This document shows, piece after piece, positions 34,413-43,137 of a stretch of 64,000 nucleotides of DNA. The first letter of the stretch is position 1; each line of letters begins with the position of its first letter. This DNA is from CAKZLS01 sp963771545 (GTDB lineage Bacteria > Pseudomonadota > Alphaproteobacteria > Rhodospirillales > Defluviicoccaceae): contig CAVYTX010000002.1 in the NCBI GenBank assembly GCA_963771545.1, forward strand, positions 372,001-436,000, read 5' to 3'. The notes under the pieces are model-generated. The model saw only the letters and a program-made list of their open reading frames with translations, had not been told where the DNA came from and made no database searches. The translations under genes and the position numbers were made by a program.

Positions 34413-35321
34413 CTAAAACTTGACTTCGCCGGATTCACTGCCACGAAGGACCGTGACCGTGCTGGATACACCCGAGGTCGGTATCCCCAAGGGATCTCCC
34501 CGCATGTAGTAGATGTCGATGTCGCGGGTGTAGCTGCGATCGTTCTGTTTTTCCGTATCGGCCGCGGCGGAGAGATTTGACGCGTCCTCGGTGGGCTGTT
34601 TTTCTTTCGCCAGGCTTCTAAGGCTGAGTGACAGCGAACCGATGGACATTGCGATGGCGATCTTCTCGGCCTGCTTGCCGGTGACCTCCATGGTTGCCGT
34701 TTTGGCGACTTGCGCGGCTCCGTCGACGCTCTCGACCTTCTGGTCGATCGCCAGGACCCGAACCCCGGTCAACAGCGTTTCACTGAAATAGCGGGTTTCG
34801 CGCTTTCCTTCATCCGACTGGTCATCGACGGCCGTCCGGAACGTGAGGATGACGTCGACCCAGTCGCCCGGAAAAACAAAGCCCGCGATGCCGGTGGTGG
34901 CGTCGACCGGTACGGACACCGCCCGTTTGCCTTCTTCGAGAACGGCGGCGAGAAACCCGCGATCGCCGGGGTGGATGACCCGCGACTCGGTGATGGGCTC
35001 GCCGGCGAAGAGATGGGTGCGAACGACCGCGCCCTCCAGATCCTTCTCCGAACCGACATTTTTCACCACATACCCTTCCTTGATTCCGTCCCTGGGCCAG
35101 GACTGCCATTCCAAGTTCTCGGCTTTCACGAACGAACCGGTGGGAAGGTCCTGTTTCGCCACTAGGACCTGGTCCGCCGGAATCTGTTCGGCCTGTTCCT
35201 GGGTGGGGGCCTGGGCGCTCAGCATGTCTTTCTGGGCCGAGATCCAGTTTTGTGCGAAATAGGCGGTCGCCCCGGCCGCTCCGAGCGCGACGACAAGCAG
35301 GAGAATGGTCCGAAGGTTCAT
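34413..35321 (-). CDS. cpaB: Tad pilus assembly protein CpaB/RcpC
   Basis: This 302-residue protein has an N-terminal membrane anchor (LRTILLLVVALGAAGATAYFAQNWI), a SAF domain (VLVAKQDLPTGSFVKAENLEWQSWP; GEPITESRVIHPGDRGFLAAVLEEGKRAVSVPVDATTGIAGFVFPGDWVDVILTF) and the RcpC/CpaB C-terminal region. It is thought to modify or stabilise the secretin complex. It starts 25 nt after cpaA and ends 12 nt before cpaC, so it belongs to the same unit. Confidence 0.92.
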   Translation of the reverse strand: MNLRTILLLVVALGAAGATAYFAQNWISAQKDMLSAQAPTQEQAEQIPADQVLVAKQDLPTGSFVKAENLEWQSWPRDGIKEGYVVKNVGSEKDLEGAVVRTHLFAGEPITESRVIHPGDRGFLAAVLEEGKRAVSVPVDATTGIAGFVFPGDWVDVILTFRTAVDDQSDEGKRETRYFSETLLTGVRVLAIDQKVESVDGAAQVAKTATMEVTGKQAEKIAIAMSIGSLSLSLRSLAKEKQPTEDASNLSAAADTEKQNDRSYTRDIDIYYMRGDPLGIPTSGVSSTVTVLRGSESGEVKF

Positions 35322-35346
35322 GATGCGCGTTCCCTCTCAAACAAGA

Positions 35347-35853
35347 TCAGTCTCCTAACAGTACGGGGCCGATGGTCATGTAGGCGCCGGCCGCGATGGC
35401 GACACCGTAGGGAATGGCTCGTCCAAGCACCGCGTCCCGCAGGTCGGTGGCGCCGACCGCCTCGAACAGACCGGCCAGGGTGAACCGGCCCCGGGTGACC
35501 ATGACGAGAGCGAGCGCTCCGCCGGCGAGGGTCGTAAATAGGAGAAAACCGACGATCGCGCCGGGGCCGGCCCAGAGCGCGGTGGCCGCCAGCAACTTGA
35601 CGTCGCCGCCGCCCATGACCCCGGTGGAGAAGGGAATGAGGCCAATGACGAACACCCCCGCCGCAACGGCCAGCGCTCCGAGCCAATTCACCGGCTCGGG
35701 ACTGGCGAGCACGTAACTCGGGTAAAGGAGCGCGATCAGGAGGCAGATGCGGTTTGGAATCCGCAACTCATCCAGGTCCGTCACGACCGCGAGCCCGAGC
35801 AATCCCAGAAAAAGGGTGATTGCGAAAAGCTCTGTGTTCAGCAAGCCGTACAT
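35347..35853 (-). CDS. cpaA: Tad prepilin peptidase CpaA/TadV
   Basis: This 168-residue type IV prepilin peptidase of the short TadV class cleaves Flp pilin and pseudopilins. The two catalytic aspartates are visible in VVTDLDELRIPNRICLLIALLY and TGVMGGGDVKLLAATALW. About six hydrophobic segments fit the family. ATG at 35853 (MYGLLNTELFAITLFLGLLGLA) is preferred over the longer 35904 start, which lacks family similarity. Confidence 0.9.
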   Translation of the reverse strand: MYGLLNTELFAITLFLGLLGLAVVTDLDELRIPNRICLLIALLYPSYVLASPEPVNWLGALAVAAGVFVIGLIPFSTGVMGGGDVKLLAATALWAGPGAIVGFLLFTTLAGGALALVMVTRGRFTLAGLFEAVGATDLRDAVLGRAIPYGVAIAAGAYMTIGPVLLGD

Positions 35854-36054
35854 CGGGTTCGGGGTCCTTGTGGCGCGCGGGGCATCCCGGCGCGCCGCTT
35901 GCACGGTGCGGCCTATGAACCTTCTCTCCCTGACACCTTCCGCCTCCGGGTCGAAGCGGCGCCGGAGCGCCGCTTCCTCTTTGCGAAGTTTGACCCGAAG
36001 GGAGGACGGTGTGTCCTGGGAAGGACTCTTAGGAGAAGCAAGGTTTAGGAGCCG

Positions 36055-36234
36055 TTAGTTCACCGCTGTGTTGAGTTCGGTCGATACACGTTCGAACAAC
36101 TGCCGCAAGGCGTCGCCCATGGCCGAAAGGGCGAGAATAGCGGCCACGGAAACCAGCGCGGCGATCAAACCATATTCGATGGCCGTCGCACCTGATTCAT
36201 CCTCGAAAACATTGAGCGCGTTGTTGAGTTTCAT
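36055..36234 (-). CDS. flp: Flp/Fap-type major pilin
   Basis: This 59-residue prepilin has the basic/acidic leader, the cleavage motif SG/ATAIEYGLIAALVSVAAILALSAMG (G-x4-E-Y, the Flp box) and a short hydrophilic tail. After CpaA processing it polymerises into the Tad pilus fibre. The ATG at 36234 is preceded by GGAGG, 6 nt away. Upstream is an AT-rich region expected to hold a strong promoter. Confidence 0.95.
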   Translation of the reverse strand: MKLNNALNVFEDESGATAIEYGLIAALVSVAAILALSAMGDALRQLFERVSTELNTAVN

Positions 36235-36246
36235 GATTTCCTCCAC

Positions 36247-36624
36247 TTCAAAGTAAACAAAATATGCCAGTACACTGCCAAATACTATGAAGTATGGATA
36301 GAGTAGTCAAAAGTTTTATTTCGAAGTATTTTCCATATAAATCAGATATTCAATAAACAAAATTCGATAATTCTTTTATATCATTTATCTGTTAATTTAG
36401 TCTGTACGCGGATTGGGTTTTCGAAGGATTTGCCGCGCATAACCTCGAGTTCCGCACGCGAGGCGGCCGAGCGCGCGGGAACGAAGTCAATTGTCCGACC
36501 GCCATGGTCGATACCAAACGGTCATTATGAGTGACCGTTAGTATGCCACGGCATCAGCGCCTCGAATGGGCGTGGATGCCGGATAAGGCGCCGGAACGGG
36601 GATTGAGTAAGAACCTCGAGACCA
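36247..36624. promoter_or_regulatory. AT-rich flp promoter region
   Basis: A 378-bp region without genes. The part next to flp (about 36250-36410) is strikingly AT-rich and probably carries its promoter. Farther upstream is an 8-bp inverted repeat, AACGGTCA at 36517-36524 and TGACCGTT at 36532-36539, a possible regulator site. Confidence 0.5.
36517..36539. promoter_or_regulatory. Inverted repeat AACGGTCA-N7-TGACCGTT
   Basis: A perfect 8-bp dyad spaced by 7 bp, about 280 bp upstream of flp and just past the 3' end of the gene at 36625. It resembles a dimeric regulator site, but no bound protein can be named. Confidence 0.35.
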
Positions 36625-37044
36625 TTACCGAGCTGTCAGGCAGGTCGTGACGGCGTTCAGATAATCGGGACCGACATCATCCAGGGGAATGACGGCCCAG
36701 GAAACGGCGGATCCGGAATCCGAGGAACCGCGCAAGACGTTCGGGCCGATGACCGGCGCAAGAAACCCCACTTTACCGTTCTTTCCCACGACAATCCGGC
36801 CCTGCGCGCAGTTTAGCGAACCCGACGAGACGGAAAGCGCCGTCAAGGGGGCGTTGGATCCCACCGACACGTCGACCGCCGCCGGGCGCCGTTCCGTCGG
36901 CGGAGCATTGGGTTGTTCCACGACGCCGGCCGTTGCCGGGCCTGGCTGATTAGGCTGAGCCTTGGCGACGGTCGCGGCCGTCGCGAGCATCAGAAGACAT
37001 CCGGCGATCAGCGCGCCGACCTGCCTTGGGCTTTGGCTTCCCAT
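36625..37044 (-). CDS. Secreted hypothetical protein in the Tad locus
   Basis: This 139-residue protein has a signal peptide (QVGALIAGCLLMLATAATVAKA), a Pro/Ala-rich linker (QPNQPGPATAGVVEQPNAPPTERRPAA) and a short C-terminal domain with two cysteines (LNCAQG; AVTTCLTAR). No family is recognised. Its place between tadD and flp suggests a Tad-associated periplasmic or envelope protein, but this is contextual only. Confidence 0.65.
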   Translation of the reverse strand: MGSQSPRQVGALIAGCLLMLATAATVAKAQPNQPGPATAGVVEQPNAPPTERRPAAVDVSVGSNAPLTALSVSSGSLNCAQGRIVVGKNGKVGFLAPVIGPNVLRGSSDSGSAVSWAVIPLDDVGPDYLNAVTTCLTAR

Positions 37045-37184
37045 GTTCTTGTCCTTCCCGTTTGCTCTTGGCCGGATATCGTCGCGGTGACGTCCTGGCC
37101 TTCTTCAATTATAGGCAATTATAGTTATAATTGCATCCATATTGAAGTACGCAATCGGGGGTAAAAACTCGCGGGGTGGTTGTA

Positions 37185-38072
37185 TCAGTCGGACGGCGGG
37201 GGTCCGCCGGAGGGCGCAATGTCCATGGCGATGTCATCGAAGCCGTTTTCGACCCCGAAAACCGCGGCCGCGAGTTCACGGCCGGAAAGGCTCTGAAGCA
37301 AACCGTAGTAGAGCAGGTTGTTCTGAACCTGCCATTCCTTGAGATCCGCCCGGGCGACGGCCGCCGCCTGTTCGTTCGCGCCGGCCATGGCATACACGAG
37401 GGCGAGGTTGCGCCGGGCGCGCGATCCGACCACCGGGTCGCTGGCCAAGTTCCGCAACATGGTCACGGCCTCCTCGTACTCGCCATTGAGGGCGATGGAC
37501 AACGCCAGGTTGTTGCGCATGGCGAGATCGTCGGGAGCCTTTTCCAAACCGTCGAGGTATCGCTGCTGCGCCTCTTGGTGATTCCCGGCGAGGTCGAGAG
37601 CGACGCCCAAGCCATTGTAAGCGCGCGGGTCGCTCGGATCGAGGTCGATGACGGTATGGAACTGCTCCGCCGCCTGGTCGGGTCTGTTGAGTGCGATCAG
37701 GACTTTGCCGTAACCGAAGCGGGCCCGCTTATTGTCGGGATCGAGAGAAACGGCGGAGCGGTAGGCCTTGGCCGCGTTGTTGTTGTCTCCCATAACCGCG
37801 GCGGTCTCACCGAACGCGATCAACGGCGCCGGGCTATCCGGTTCCATGACGTGAGCGCGATGGTACAGTGAGGTGGCGGCGGCCAGGTCGCCGCCGGCGC
37901 GCGTCGTTTCGGCGATGCGCATGAGTTGCGCCACGCGGCTCTGGTGATCATCCTCGGCCATCTCCTCGGGTGTCTGCACGGTGCCCGCGCAGGCGGCGAG
38001 GACCGGCAGGGCCAGGACCATGAACAATAGAGAGCGCAGAGAACGACAGGAACGATCGGTATGCACGGACAT
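37185..38072 (-). CDS. tadD: TadD-like TPR lipoprotein
   Basis: This 295-residue protein has a lipoprotein signal (SLLFMVLALPVLAAC). Tetratricopeptide repeats follow (ATSLYHRAHVMEPDSPAPLIAFGETAAVMGDNNNAAKAYRSAVSLDPDNKRARFGYGKVLIALNRPDQAAEQFHTVIDLDPSDPRAYNGLGVALD). TadD is thought to support secretin assembly in the Tad system. The ATG at 38072 follows a TTG at 38075. It is the first minus-strand gene of the locus. Confidence 0.85.
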   Translation of the reverse strand: MSVHTDRSCRSLRSLLFMVLALPVLAACAGTVQTPEEMAEDDHQSRVAQLMRIAETTRAGGDLAAATSLYHRAHVMEPDSPAPLIAFGETAAVMGDNNNAAKAYRSAVSLDPDNKRARFGYGKVLIALNRPDQAAEQFHTVIDLDPSDPRAYNGLGVALDLAGNHQEAQQRYLDGLEKAPDDLAMRNNLALSIALNGEYEEAVTMLRNLASDPVVGSRARRNLALVYAMAGANEQAAAVARADLKEWQVQNNLLYYGLLQSLSGRELAAAVFGVENGFDDIAMDIAPSGGPPPSD

Positions 38073-38194
38073 CAACGGGTGCCCCCCACAAGCCGGTTCG
38101 AGGAGAGGTATTTACGGCACGATCGCGCCTTAGCAATCAAAGATAGACCAACCCCCAGAAACAGCTATAAAAAGTTGCATTCAATTCATGCTTG

Positions 38195-38236
38195 CAATTT
38201 TAAGTCGTTTTGTGCAAAGTGTACAGCTTAAAATTG
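38195..38236. promoter_or_regulatory. 10-bp inverted repeat upstream of the MarR/LdtR gene
   Basis: CAATTTTAAG (38195-38204) and CTTAAAATTG (38227-38236) are perfect inverted arms spaced by 22 bp, ending 18 nt before the regulator start. MarR-family proteins usually bind such dyads near their own promoters, so autoregulation is likely (inference). Confidence 0.5.
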
Positions 38237-38254
38237 TCATGGGGGTTACCGAAC

Positions 38255-38740
38255 GTGAAAAAAGAATATTTGGAACTCACTCGTCTGATCGAACGCCTGC
38301 ACAGGCGTTTCCTTGATCTTCTCCGTGCCGAGCTCAATGGGCTCGGGATACGGGATCTCAACAGCGTACAGGCCTTGCTGCTCGCCAATATCGGCGAGGA
38401 GGAAATCGCGGTGCGCGATCTGGTGGAGCGCGGCTATTACCAGGGCTCCAATGTTTCCTACAACATCAAGAAGTTGGCGGAGATGGGATACCTGGAACAC
38501 GAACGGTCCGCTCATGATCGCCGATCGGTCAGTATTCGTCTGACCGGTAAGGCTCTCGATGTCGTGCACAAGATTCGCGTGCTCGAGGAGCAGATCGCCA
38601 GCCAGTTGGACCATCACGAGCTGGGCAGCACCGAGATCGAGACCGTGTGCCAATCCCTGCGGCGGGTGGAGCGGACCTGGACCGACTATCTGCACTACGG
38701 TCGGCAAGCGGGCCGGGCGCCGGCCGTTGCCGCGGAATAG
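38255..38740 (+). CDS. ldtR: LdtR-like MarR-family winged-helix regulator
   Basis: This 161-residue protein starts at GTG 38255, preceded by GGGGG. It has KKEYLELTRLIERLHRRFLDLLRAELNGLGIRDLNSVQALLLANIGEEEIAVRDLVERGYYQGSNVSYNIKKLAEMGYLEHERSAHDRRSVSIRLTGKAL: the MarR winged helix-turn-helix with the D-x-R-S wing. This resembles LdtR, a regulator of L,D-transpeptidases and stress tolerance in alphaproteobacteria. It faces away from the Tad cluster, and controlling genes elsewhere is likely. Confidence 0.82.
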   Translation: MKKEYLELTRLIERLHRRFLDLLRAELNGLGIRDLNSVQALLLANIGEEEIAVRDLVERGYYQGSNVSYNIKKLAEMGYLEHERSAHDRRSVSIRLTGKALDVVHKIRVLEEQIASQLDHHELGSTEIETVCQSLRRVERTWTDYLHYGRQAGRAPAVAAE

Positions 38741-38752
38741 GGTGTCTCCAAC

Positions 38753-38998
38753 CTAATCCGCGGCGAGCAGTGGAACCAGGGTTAGCGCCGACCCGATCGT
38801 CGGACCGATGAGGACGCGGAAGCGATTCGTCTCGGCCTGGGCGAGGGCGGCCGCCCGTTCGTCCGGATGACGGCCGGTGCCGGTGGTCACGAACAGGGCG
38901 CCTTCGATGCCGGCCTTGCGCCCGGCGGCGATGTCGCGCGCCCGGGCGCCAACGATCCACGACCGCGCCAGGTCCAGAGGGACCCGCCGGGCTCGTCT
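38753..38998 (-). pseudogene. GmhB-like HAD phosphatase C-terminal fragment
   Basis: A minus-strand reading has LARSWIVGARARDIAAGRKAGIEGALFV, the C-terminal Mg-binding loop of HAD-family histidinol-phosphatase/GmhB-type heptose bisphosphate phosphatases, with normal tail residues to 38753. The N-terminal catalytic DxD half is absent. The fragment abuts the badI stop, suggesting a deletion fused unrelated segments. It has no credible start. Confidence 0.65.
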
Positions 38999-39779
38999 AT
39001 TTCTGGTACTTGCGAAAGTCCGGCTTGCGCTTCTCTTTGAAGGCGTTGACACCTTCCTTGGATTCCTCGGTGGTGTAGAACATGCTCACGGCGTGCAGCC
39101 CCATGCCCGAGATGCCGGCGATGCTGGCGGTGTCGGCATTGAACGAGCGCTTGGCGATGGCCAGCGCCGTCGGACTTTTCTCCAGGATTTCCTCGCACCA
39201 TTTGCGAACCTCGGCGTCGAGCCGGTCGTCAGCCACCACCGTGTTGCACAGCCCCATCTCCAGGGCCTCGCGCGCGGAGTATCGGCGGCACAGGTACCAC
39301 ACCTCGCGAGCCTTCTTCTCGCCGATGCAGCGCGCCATGTAGGCCGTTCCGAACCCGGGATCGACGGAGCCGATTTTGGGGCCGACCTGGCCGAACACGG
39401 CGCTTTCGCTGGCGATCGTCAGGTCGCACAGCAAGGCGAGGACGTGGCCGCCGCCGATGGCGTAACCTTGGACGCGGGCGATGACCGGTTTGGGGACATC
39501 GCGGATGACCGACTGCATCTCTTCCAGCGGCAGGCCGATGGTGCCGCGGCCGTCGTACGCTCCTTCATGGGCCGACTGGTCGCCGCCGGTGCAGAAGGCC
39601 TTGTCGCCGGCGCCGCCGAAAACGATGACGCCGACGTTCTTGTCCCAACCGGCGCGATGAAAGGCGTGAATGATTTCTTCGCAGGTCGTGCCCCGGAAGG
39701 CGTTGTAAACCTTGGGGCGGTTGATGGTGATCGTGGCGATCCCGCCGGTAATGTCAAAGAGAATGTCCTCGTAGGTCAT
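38997..39779 (-). CDS. badI: 2-ketocyclohexanecarboxyl-CoA hydrolase
   Basis: This 260-residue crotonase-fold enzyme matches BadI along its full length, with FRGTTCEEIIHAFHRAGWDKNVGVIVFGGAGDKAFCTGGDQSAHEGAYDGRGTIGLPLEEMQSVIRDVPKPVIARVQGYAIGGGHVLALLCDLTIASE and FGQVGPKIGSVDPGFGTAYMARCIGEKKAREVWYLCRRYS. BadI hydrolyses the ring of 2-ketocyclohexane-1-carboxyl-CoA to pimelyl-CoA in cyclohexanecarboxylate/benzoate degradation. MenB is the nearest alternative, but FCTGGDQSAHEG and KRKPDFRKYQK favour BadI. No other bad genes adjoin; an ABC importer lies divergently upstream. Confidence 0.85.
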   Translation of the reverse strand: MTYEDILFDITGGIATITINRPKVYNAFRGTTCEEIIHAFHRAGWDKNVGVIVFGGAGDKAFCTGGDQSAHEGAYDGRGTIGLPLEEMQSVIRDVPKPVIARVQGYAIGGGHVLALLCDLTIASESAVFGQVGPKIGSVDPGFGTAYMARCIGEKKAREVWYLCRRYSAREALEMGLCNTVVADDRLDAEVRKWCEEILEKSPTALAIAKRSFNADTASIAGISGMGLHAVSMFYTTEESKEGVNAFKEKRKPDFRKYQK

Positions 39780-40004
39780 CGTCGCCTGTCCCTCGAATTT
39801 TGATTTGTTGTTCGGCCGTCGCCGGCGGCCGGATGATACGGAGCCCCCCGGCGCGGGTCAAACTTCCAGAGCACCGCGACCGGATATGCGGCTTACCGGT
39901 TGAAAGCGGTCCAAACCGCAAGCTATAGATGGTCTTTGCCGATCAGCCCGAACGCGACAAATGGCGGTCCGCCGGGCTGGACTAGGGGAAAGAGGACTAT
40001 CCGA

Positions 40005-41206
40005 ATGATCGACCGTAGGTCGTTTCCCGCAGTGGTTGCCTTGGCGCTGCTGTTCGCGAGCGCCGCCGGCGCCGCCGAGCCCATCAAGGTCGGCGAGCTC
40101 AACAGTTACACGCGTCTTCCCGCCTTTACGTTTCCGTACCGCAACGGCTGGCAAATGGCGCTCGATGAAATCAACGCGGCAGGCGGGGTCCTGGGCCGGC
40201 CCCTCGAGGTGATTTCAAAGGACGACGGCGGCAATCCCGGCGACGCCGTTACCGTCGCGAGCGAACTGATCGCGCGCGAGGACGTGGTGGCGCTGTTCGG
40301 AACCCTGCTGTCCAACGTGGGCCTGGCCGTCGCCGACGTGGCCCGGCAGATATAAAATCCCGTTCATCGCGGCCGAACCGCTCTCGGACGCCCTCGTCTG
40401 GGACCAGGGTAACCGCTATACGTTCCGCCTCAGGCCCGGCACCTATGTGCAGGCGGCGATGCTGGCGGAGGAAGCGGCCAAATTGCCGGCCAACCGGTGG
40501 GCGACGGTGGCCCCCAACTACGAGTACGGCCAATCGGCGGTCAAGGCGTTCAAGGACCTGCTCTCGGCCAAGCGCCCCGACATCGAATGGGTGGGCGAGC
40601 AATGGCCGGCGCTGTTCAAGATCGATGCCGGAGCCACCGTCCAAGCCCTCGCCCAGGCCGAACCCGACGCCATCTTCAATGTCACGTTCGGCAGCGATCT
40701 CGCCAAGTTCGTGCGCGAGGGAACGACCCGGGGGCTGTTCGAGGATCGCACCGTTGTCAGCATGCTGTCCGGAGAACCGGACTGGATCGACCCGCTCAAG
40801 GACGAAGCGCCCCCTGGCTGGATCGTGACCGGCTATCCCTGGTACGCCCTGGAGACGCCGGAGCACGTGAAGATTCCGCGAGGCCTACAGGACGCGGTTC
40901 GACGACTATCCCAGACTCGGGTCCGTGGTCGGGTACGCGGCCATGTGGACGGTGGCCGACGCCATCGCCAAGGCGGGCTCCACCGAACCGGAGGCGCTGG
41001 TCGACGCCCTGCGGGGTCTCGAAGTGGACACACCGCTGGGACCCATCGTCTATCGCGAGTCCGATCAGCAGAGCACCATGGGCACCTTCGTGGGCCGGTT
41101 GACGGTCAGGGACGGCATGCCGCGCATGGTGGACTGGCGGTTCGGCGCCGGTGCCGACTACCTTCCGAGCGAGGAGGACGCGGCGAAAATGCGACCGGCT
41201 GATTGA
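40005..41206 (+). pseudogene. Periplasmic ABC-transporter binding protein (Peripla_BP_6), two frameshifts
   Basis: Signal peptide RRSFPAVVALALLFASAAGA is followed by IKVGELNSYTRLPAFTFPYRNGWQMALDEINAAGGVLGRPLEVISKDDGGNPGDAVTVASELIAREDVVALFGTLLSNVGLAVADVARQ. The frame changes near 40352; the second piece continues KIPFIAAEPLSDALVWDQGNRYTFRLRPG and WATVAPNYEYGQSAVKAFKDLLSAKRPDIEWVGEQWPALFKIDAGATVQALAQAEPDAIF. A further frame change near 40876 gives EAYRTRFDDYPRLGSVVGYAAMWTVADAIAKAGSTEPEALVDAL. Such proteins bind amino acids, amides or aromatic acids. The gene precedes liv-type permease and ATPase genes. Confidence 0.85.
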
Positions 41207-41289
41207 TCCTCAAACAAGCGATTTCAGTTCCGGCGGGGACGAAACCGCGACTATAACGCGCCGTCGATGACACAGGTGGCCGGTTCGCC

Positions 41290-43137
41290 GTGGACTTCAG
41301 TTTCGCCCTCGTTCAGTTTCTGACCGGCCTCGCCAACGCGGGATCGCTGTTTTTGGTGGCGTGCGGCCTGTCGCTGATCTTCGGCGTCACCCGCATCGTC
41401 AACTTCGCCCATGGCTCACTGTACATGCTGGGGGCCTACATCGCCTATTCCATGGTCGCCCGTTTCGACGGCGAACTGTTGGGGTTCTCGGTGGCGGCCG
41501 TTGGCGCCGGTGTCGCGGTCGGTCTGGCCGGCGTGGCCATGGAAGTTCTGTTGCTCCGCCGGCTGTATAAATCGCCCGAGCTCCTGCAGCTGGTGGCGAC
41601 GTTCGGGGTGGTGCTGGTGGTACAGGACGCCGTGCTGGCGGGGTGGGGACCGGAAGATCTGCTGGCGCCGCGCATTGCCGGATTGGCGGCGGCGGTGGAG
41701 GTTCTCGGCCATCGATTGCCGGTCTACGACCTCGTTCTCATCGTGCTGGGACCCGCGGTCCTGATCGGGCTGCTCCTGCTGCTCAACCACACCCGCTGGG
41801 GGATCCTGGTGCGCGCCGCCACCGAGGACGGGGAGATGGTGGCCGCCCTGGGGGTCAATCAGAAATGGCTGTTCACGTCGGTGTTCTTCGTCGGCGCCTT
41901 TCTGGCTGGATTGGGCGGTGCCGTCCAACTCCCCCGCGAACCCGCCAATCTGATGATGGATTTCAACATCATCGCCGAGGCGTTCGTTGTCGTCGTGGTC
42001 GGCGGCATGGGCAGCATCGGCGGCGCGTTCCTGGCGGCGGTGCTGATTTCGGAGTTGCAGGCGTTCGGTATCCTCATCTTCCCGGAGATCACCCTGGTGC
42101 TGCTGTTCCTGGTGATGGCGGTGGTTCTGGTCGTACGTCCGTGGGGATTGATGGGACGGCCCGAAAGTGTCGGCGGCGAGGCGTCCCGCGGGCCGAGGTA
42201 CGCGCTGAGACCGGAAGGCCGGCCGGTCCGTCTCGGCGTCGCGGCCGCCCTGGCGGCGCTGGTGGCGTTGCCGCTGGTGGCGGGGGATTATGGACTCCAA
42301 GTCATGAGCGAGATCTTCATCTTCGCGCTGTTCGCCGTCAGCCTGCAGTTTATCATGGGCGGCGGCGGCATGATCTCCTTCGGTCATGCCGCATATCTGG
42401 GCTTGGGCGCTTATGGCGCGGCGCTGGTGGTGCGTCATCTGGACGCGCCCATGGAGGCGGCGTTGATCGCCGCGCCCCTGGCCGCAGCCGCAGGTGCGCT
42501 GGTGTTCGGCTGGTTCTGCGTGCGGTTGTCGGGGGTGTATCTGGCGATGCTGAGTCTGGCGTTTGCCCAGATCACCTGGTCTGCGGTGTTCCAGTGGTAC
42601 GACTTCACCGGCGGCGACAACGGCATCCTCGGGGTCTGGCCTTCCGGCTGGGCGGCGGACGCGGCCGGTTTCTATTACCTGGCGCTGGTTTTGTGCGGGG
42701 GCGCCATATGGGTCCTGCGCGCGGTCACGTTCGCGCCGTTCGGATACGCGCTCCGCGCCAGCCGGGATTCGTTCCTCAGATCCGAGGCCATCGGCATTCA
42801 CGCCCGCCGGCACCGATGGATGGCGTTCACCCTAGCCGGCGCCGCCGCCGGTTTGAGCGGCGGCCTTTATGCGTTTCTGAAGGGCAGCGTGTTTCCCGAC
42901 ACCCTGTCGATCCCGGTCTCGGTGGAGGCGCTGGTCATGGTGCTGATGGGCGGCCTTCAGACCGCGCTCGGCCCGCTGGTCGGCGCCGCGTCCTACACAG
43001 GCCTCAAGATCGGCATCGCCAGCGAAACCCACTTCTGGCGGCTGATCCTCGGCACCATCATCATCGCCATCGTACTGATCTTTCCCCAGGGCATCGTCGG
43101 CGCGATTCATGGCCGGCGAACCGGAGTCACCCGGTGA
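41290..43137 (+). CDS. Fused LivH-LivM ABC transporter permease
   Basis: This 615-residue protein joins both permeases of the branched-chain amino-acid/amide transporter family. Residues 1 to about 300 are LivH-like (AGSLFLVACGLSLIFGVTRIVNFAHGSLYMLGAYIAY; AFVVVVVGGMGSIGGAFLAAVLISELQAFG). About 310-615 are LivM-like (FALFAVSLQFIMGGGGMISFGHAAYLGLGAYGAAL; LRASRDSFLRSEAIGIHARRHRWMAFTLAGAAAGLSGGLYAFLKG; IFPQGIVGAI). The GTG at 41290 is used. The stop overlaps the livG GTG by 3 nt. Fused permeases of this kind occur in other alphaproteobacteria. Confidence 0.92.
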   Translation: MDFSFALVQFLTGLANAGSLFLVACGLSLIFGVTRIVNFAHGSLYMLGAYIAYSMVARFDGELLGFSVAAVGAGVAVGLAGVAMEVLLLRRLYKSPELLQLVATFGVVLVVQDAVLAGWGPEDLLAPRIAGLAAAVEVLGHRLPVYDLVLIVLGPAVLIGLLLLLNHTRWGILVRAATEDGEMVAALGVNQKWLFTSVFFVGAFLAGLGGAVQLPREPANLMMDFNIIAEAFVVVVVGGMGSIGGAFLAAVLISELQAFGILIFPEITLVLLFLVMAVVLVVRPWGLMGRPESVGGEASRGPRYALRPEGRPVRLGVAAALAALVALPLVAGDYGLQVMSEIFIFALFAVSLQFIMGGGGMISFGHAAYLGLGAYGAALVVRHLDAPMEAALIAAPLAAAAGALVFGWFCVRLSGVYLAMLSLAFAQITWSAVFQWYDFTGGDNGILGVWPSGWAADAAGFYYLALVLCGGAIWVLRAVTFAPFGYALRASRDSFLRSEAIGIHARRHRWMAFTLAGAAAGLSGGLYAFLKGSVFPDTLSIPVSVEALVMVLMGGLQTALGPLVGAASYTGLKIGIASETHFWRLILGTIIIAIVLIFPQGIVGAIHGRRTGVTR

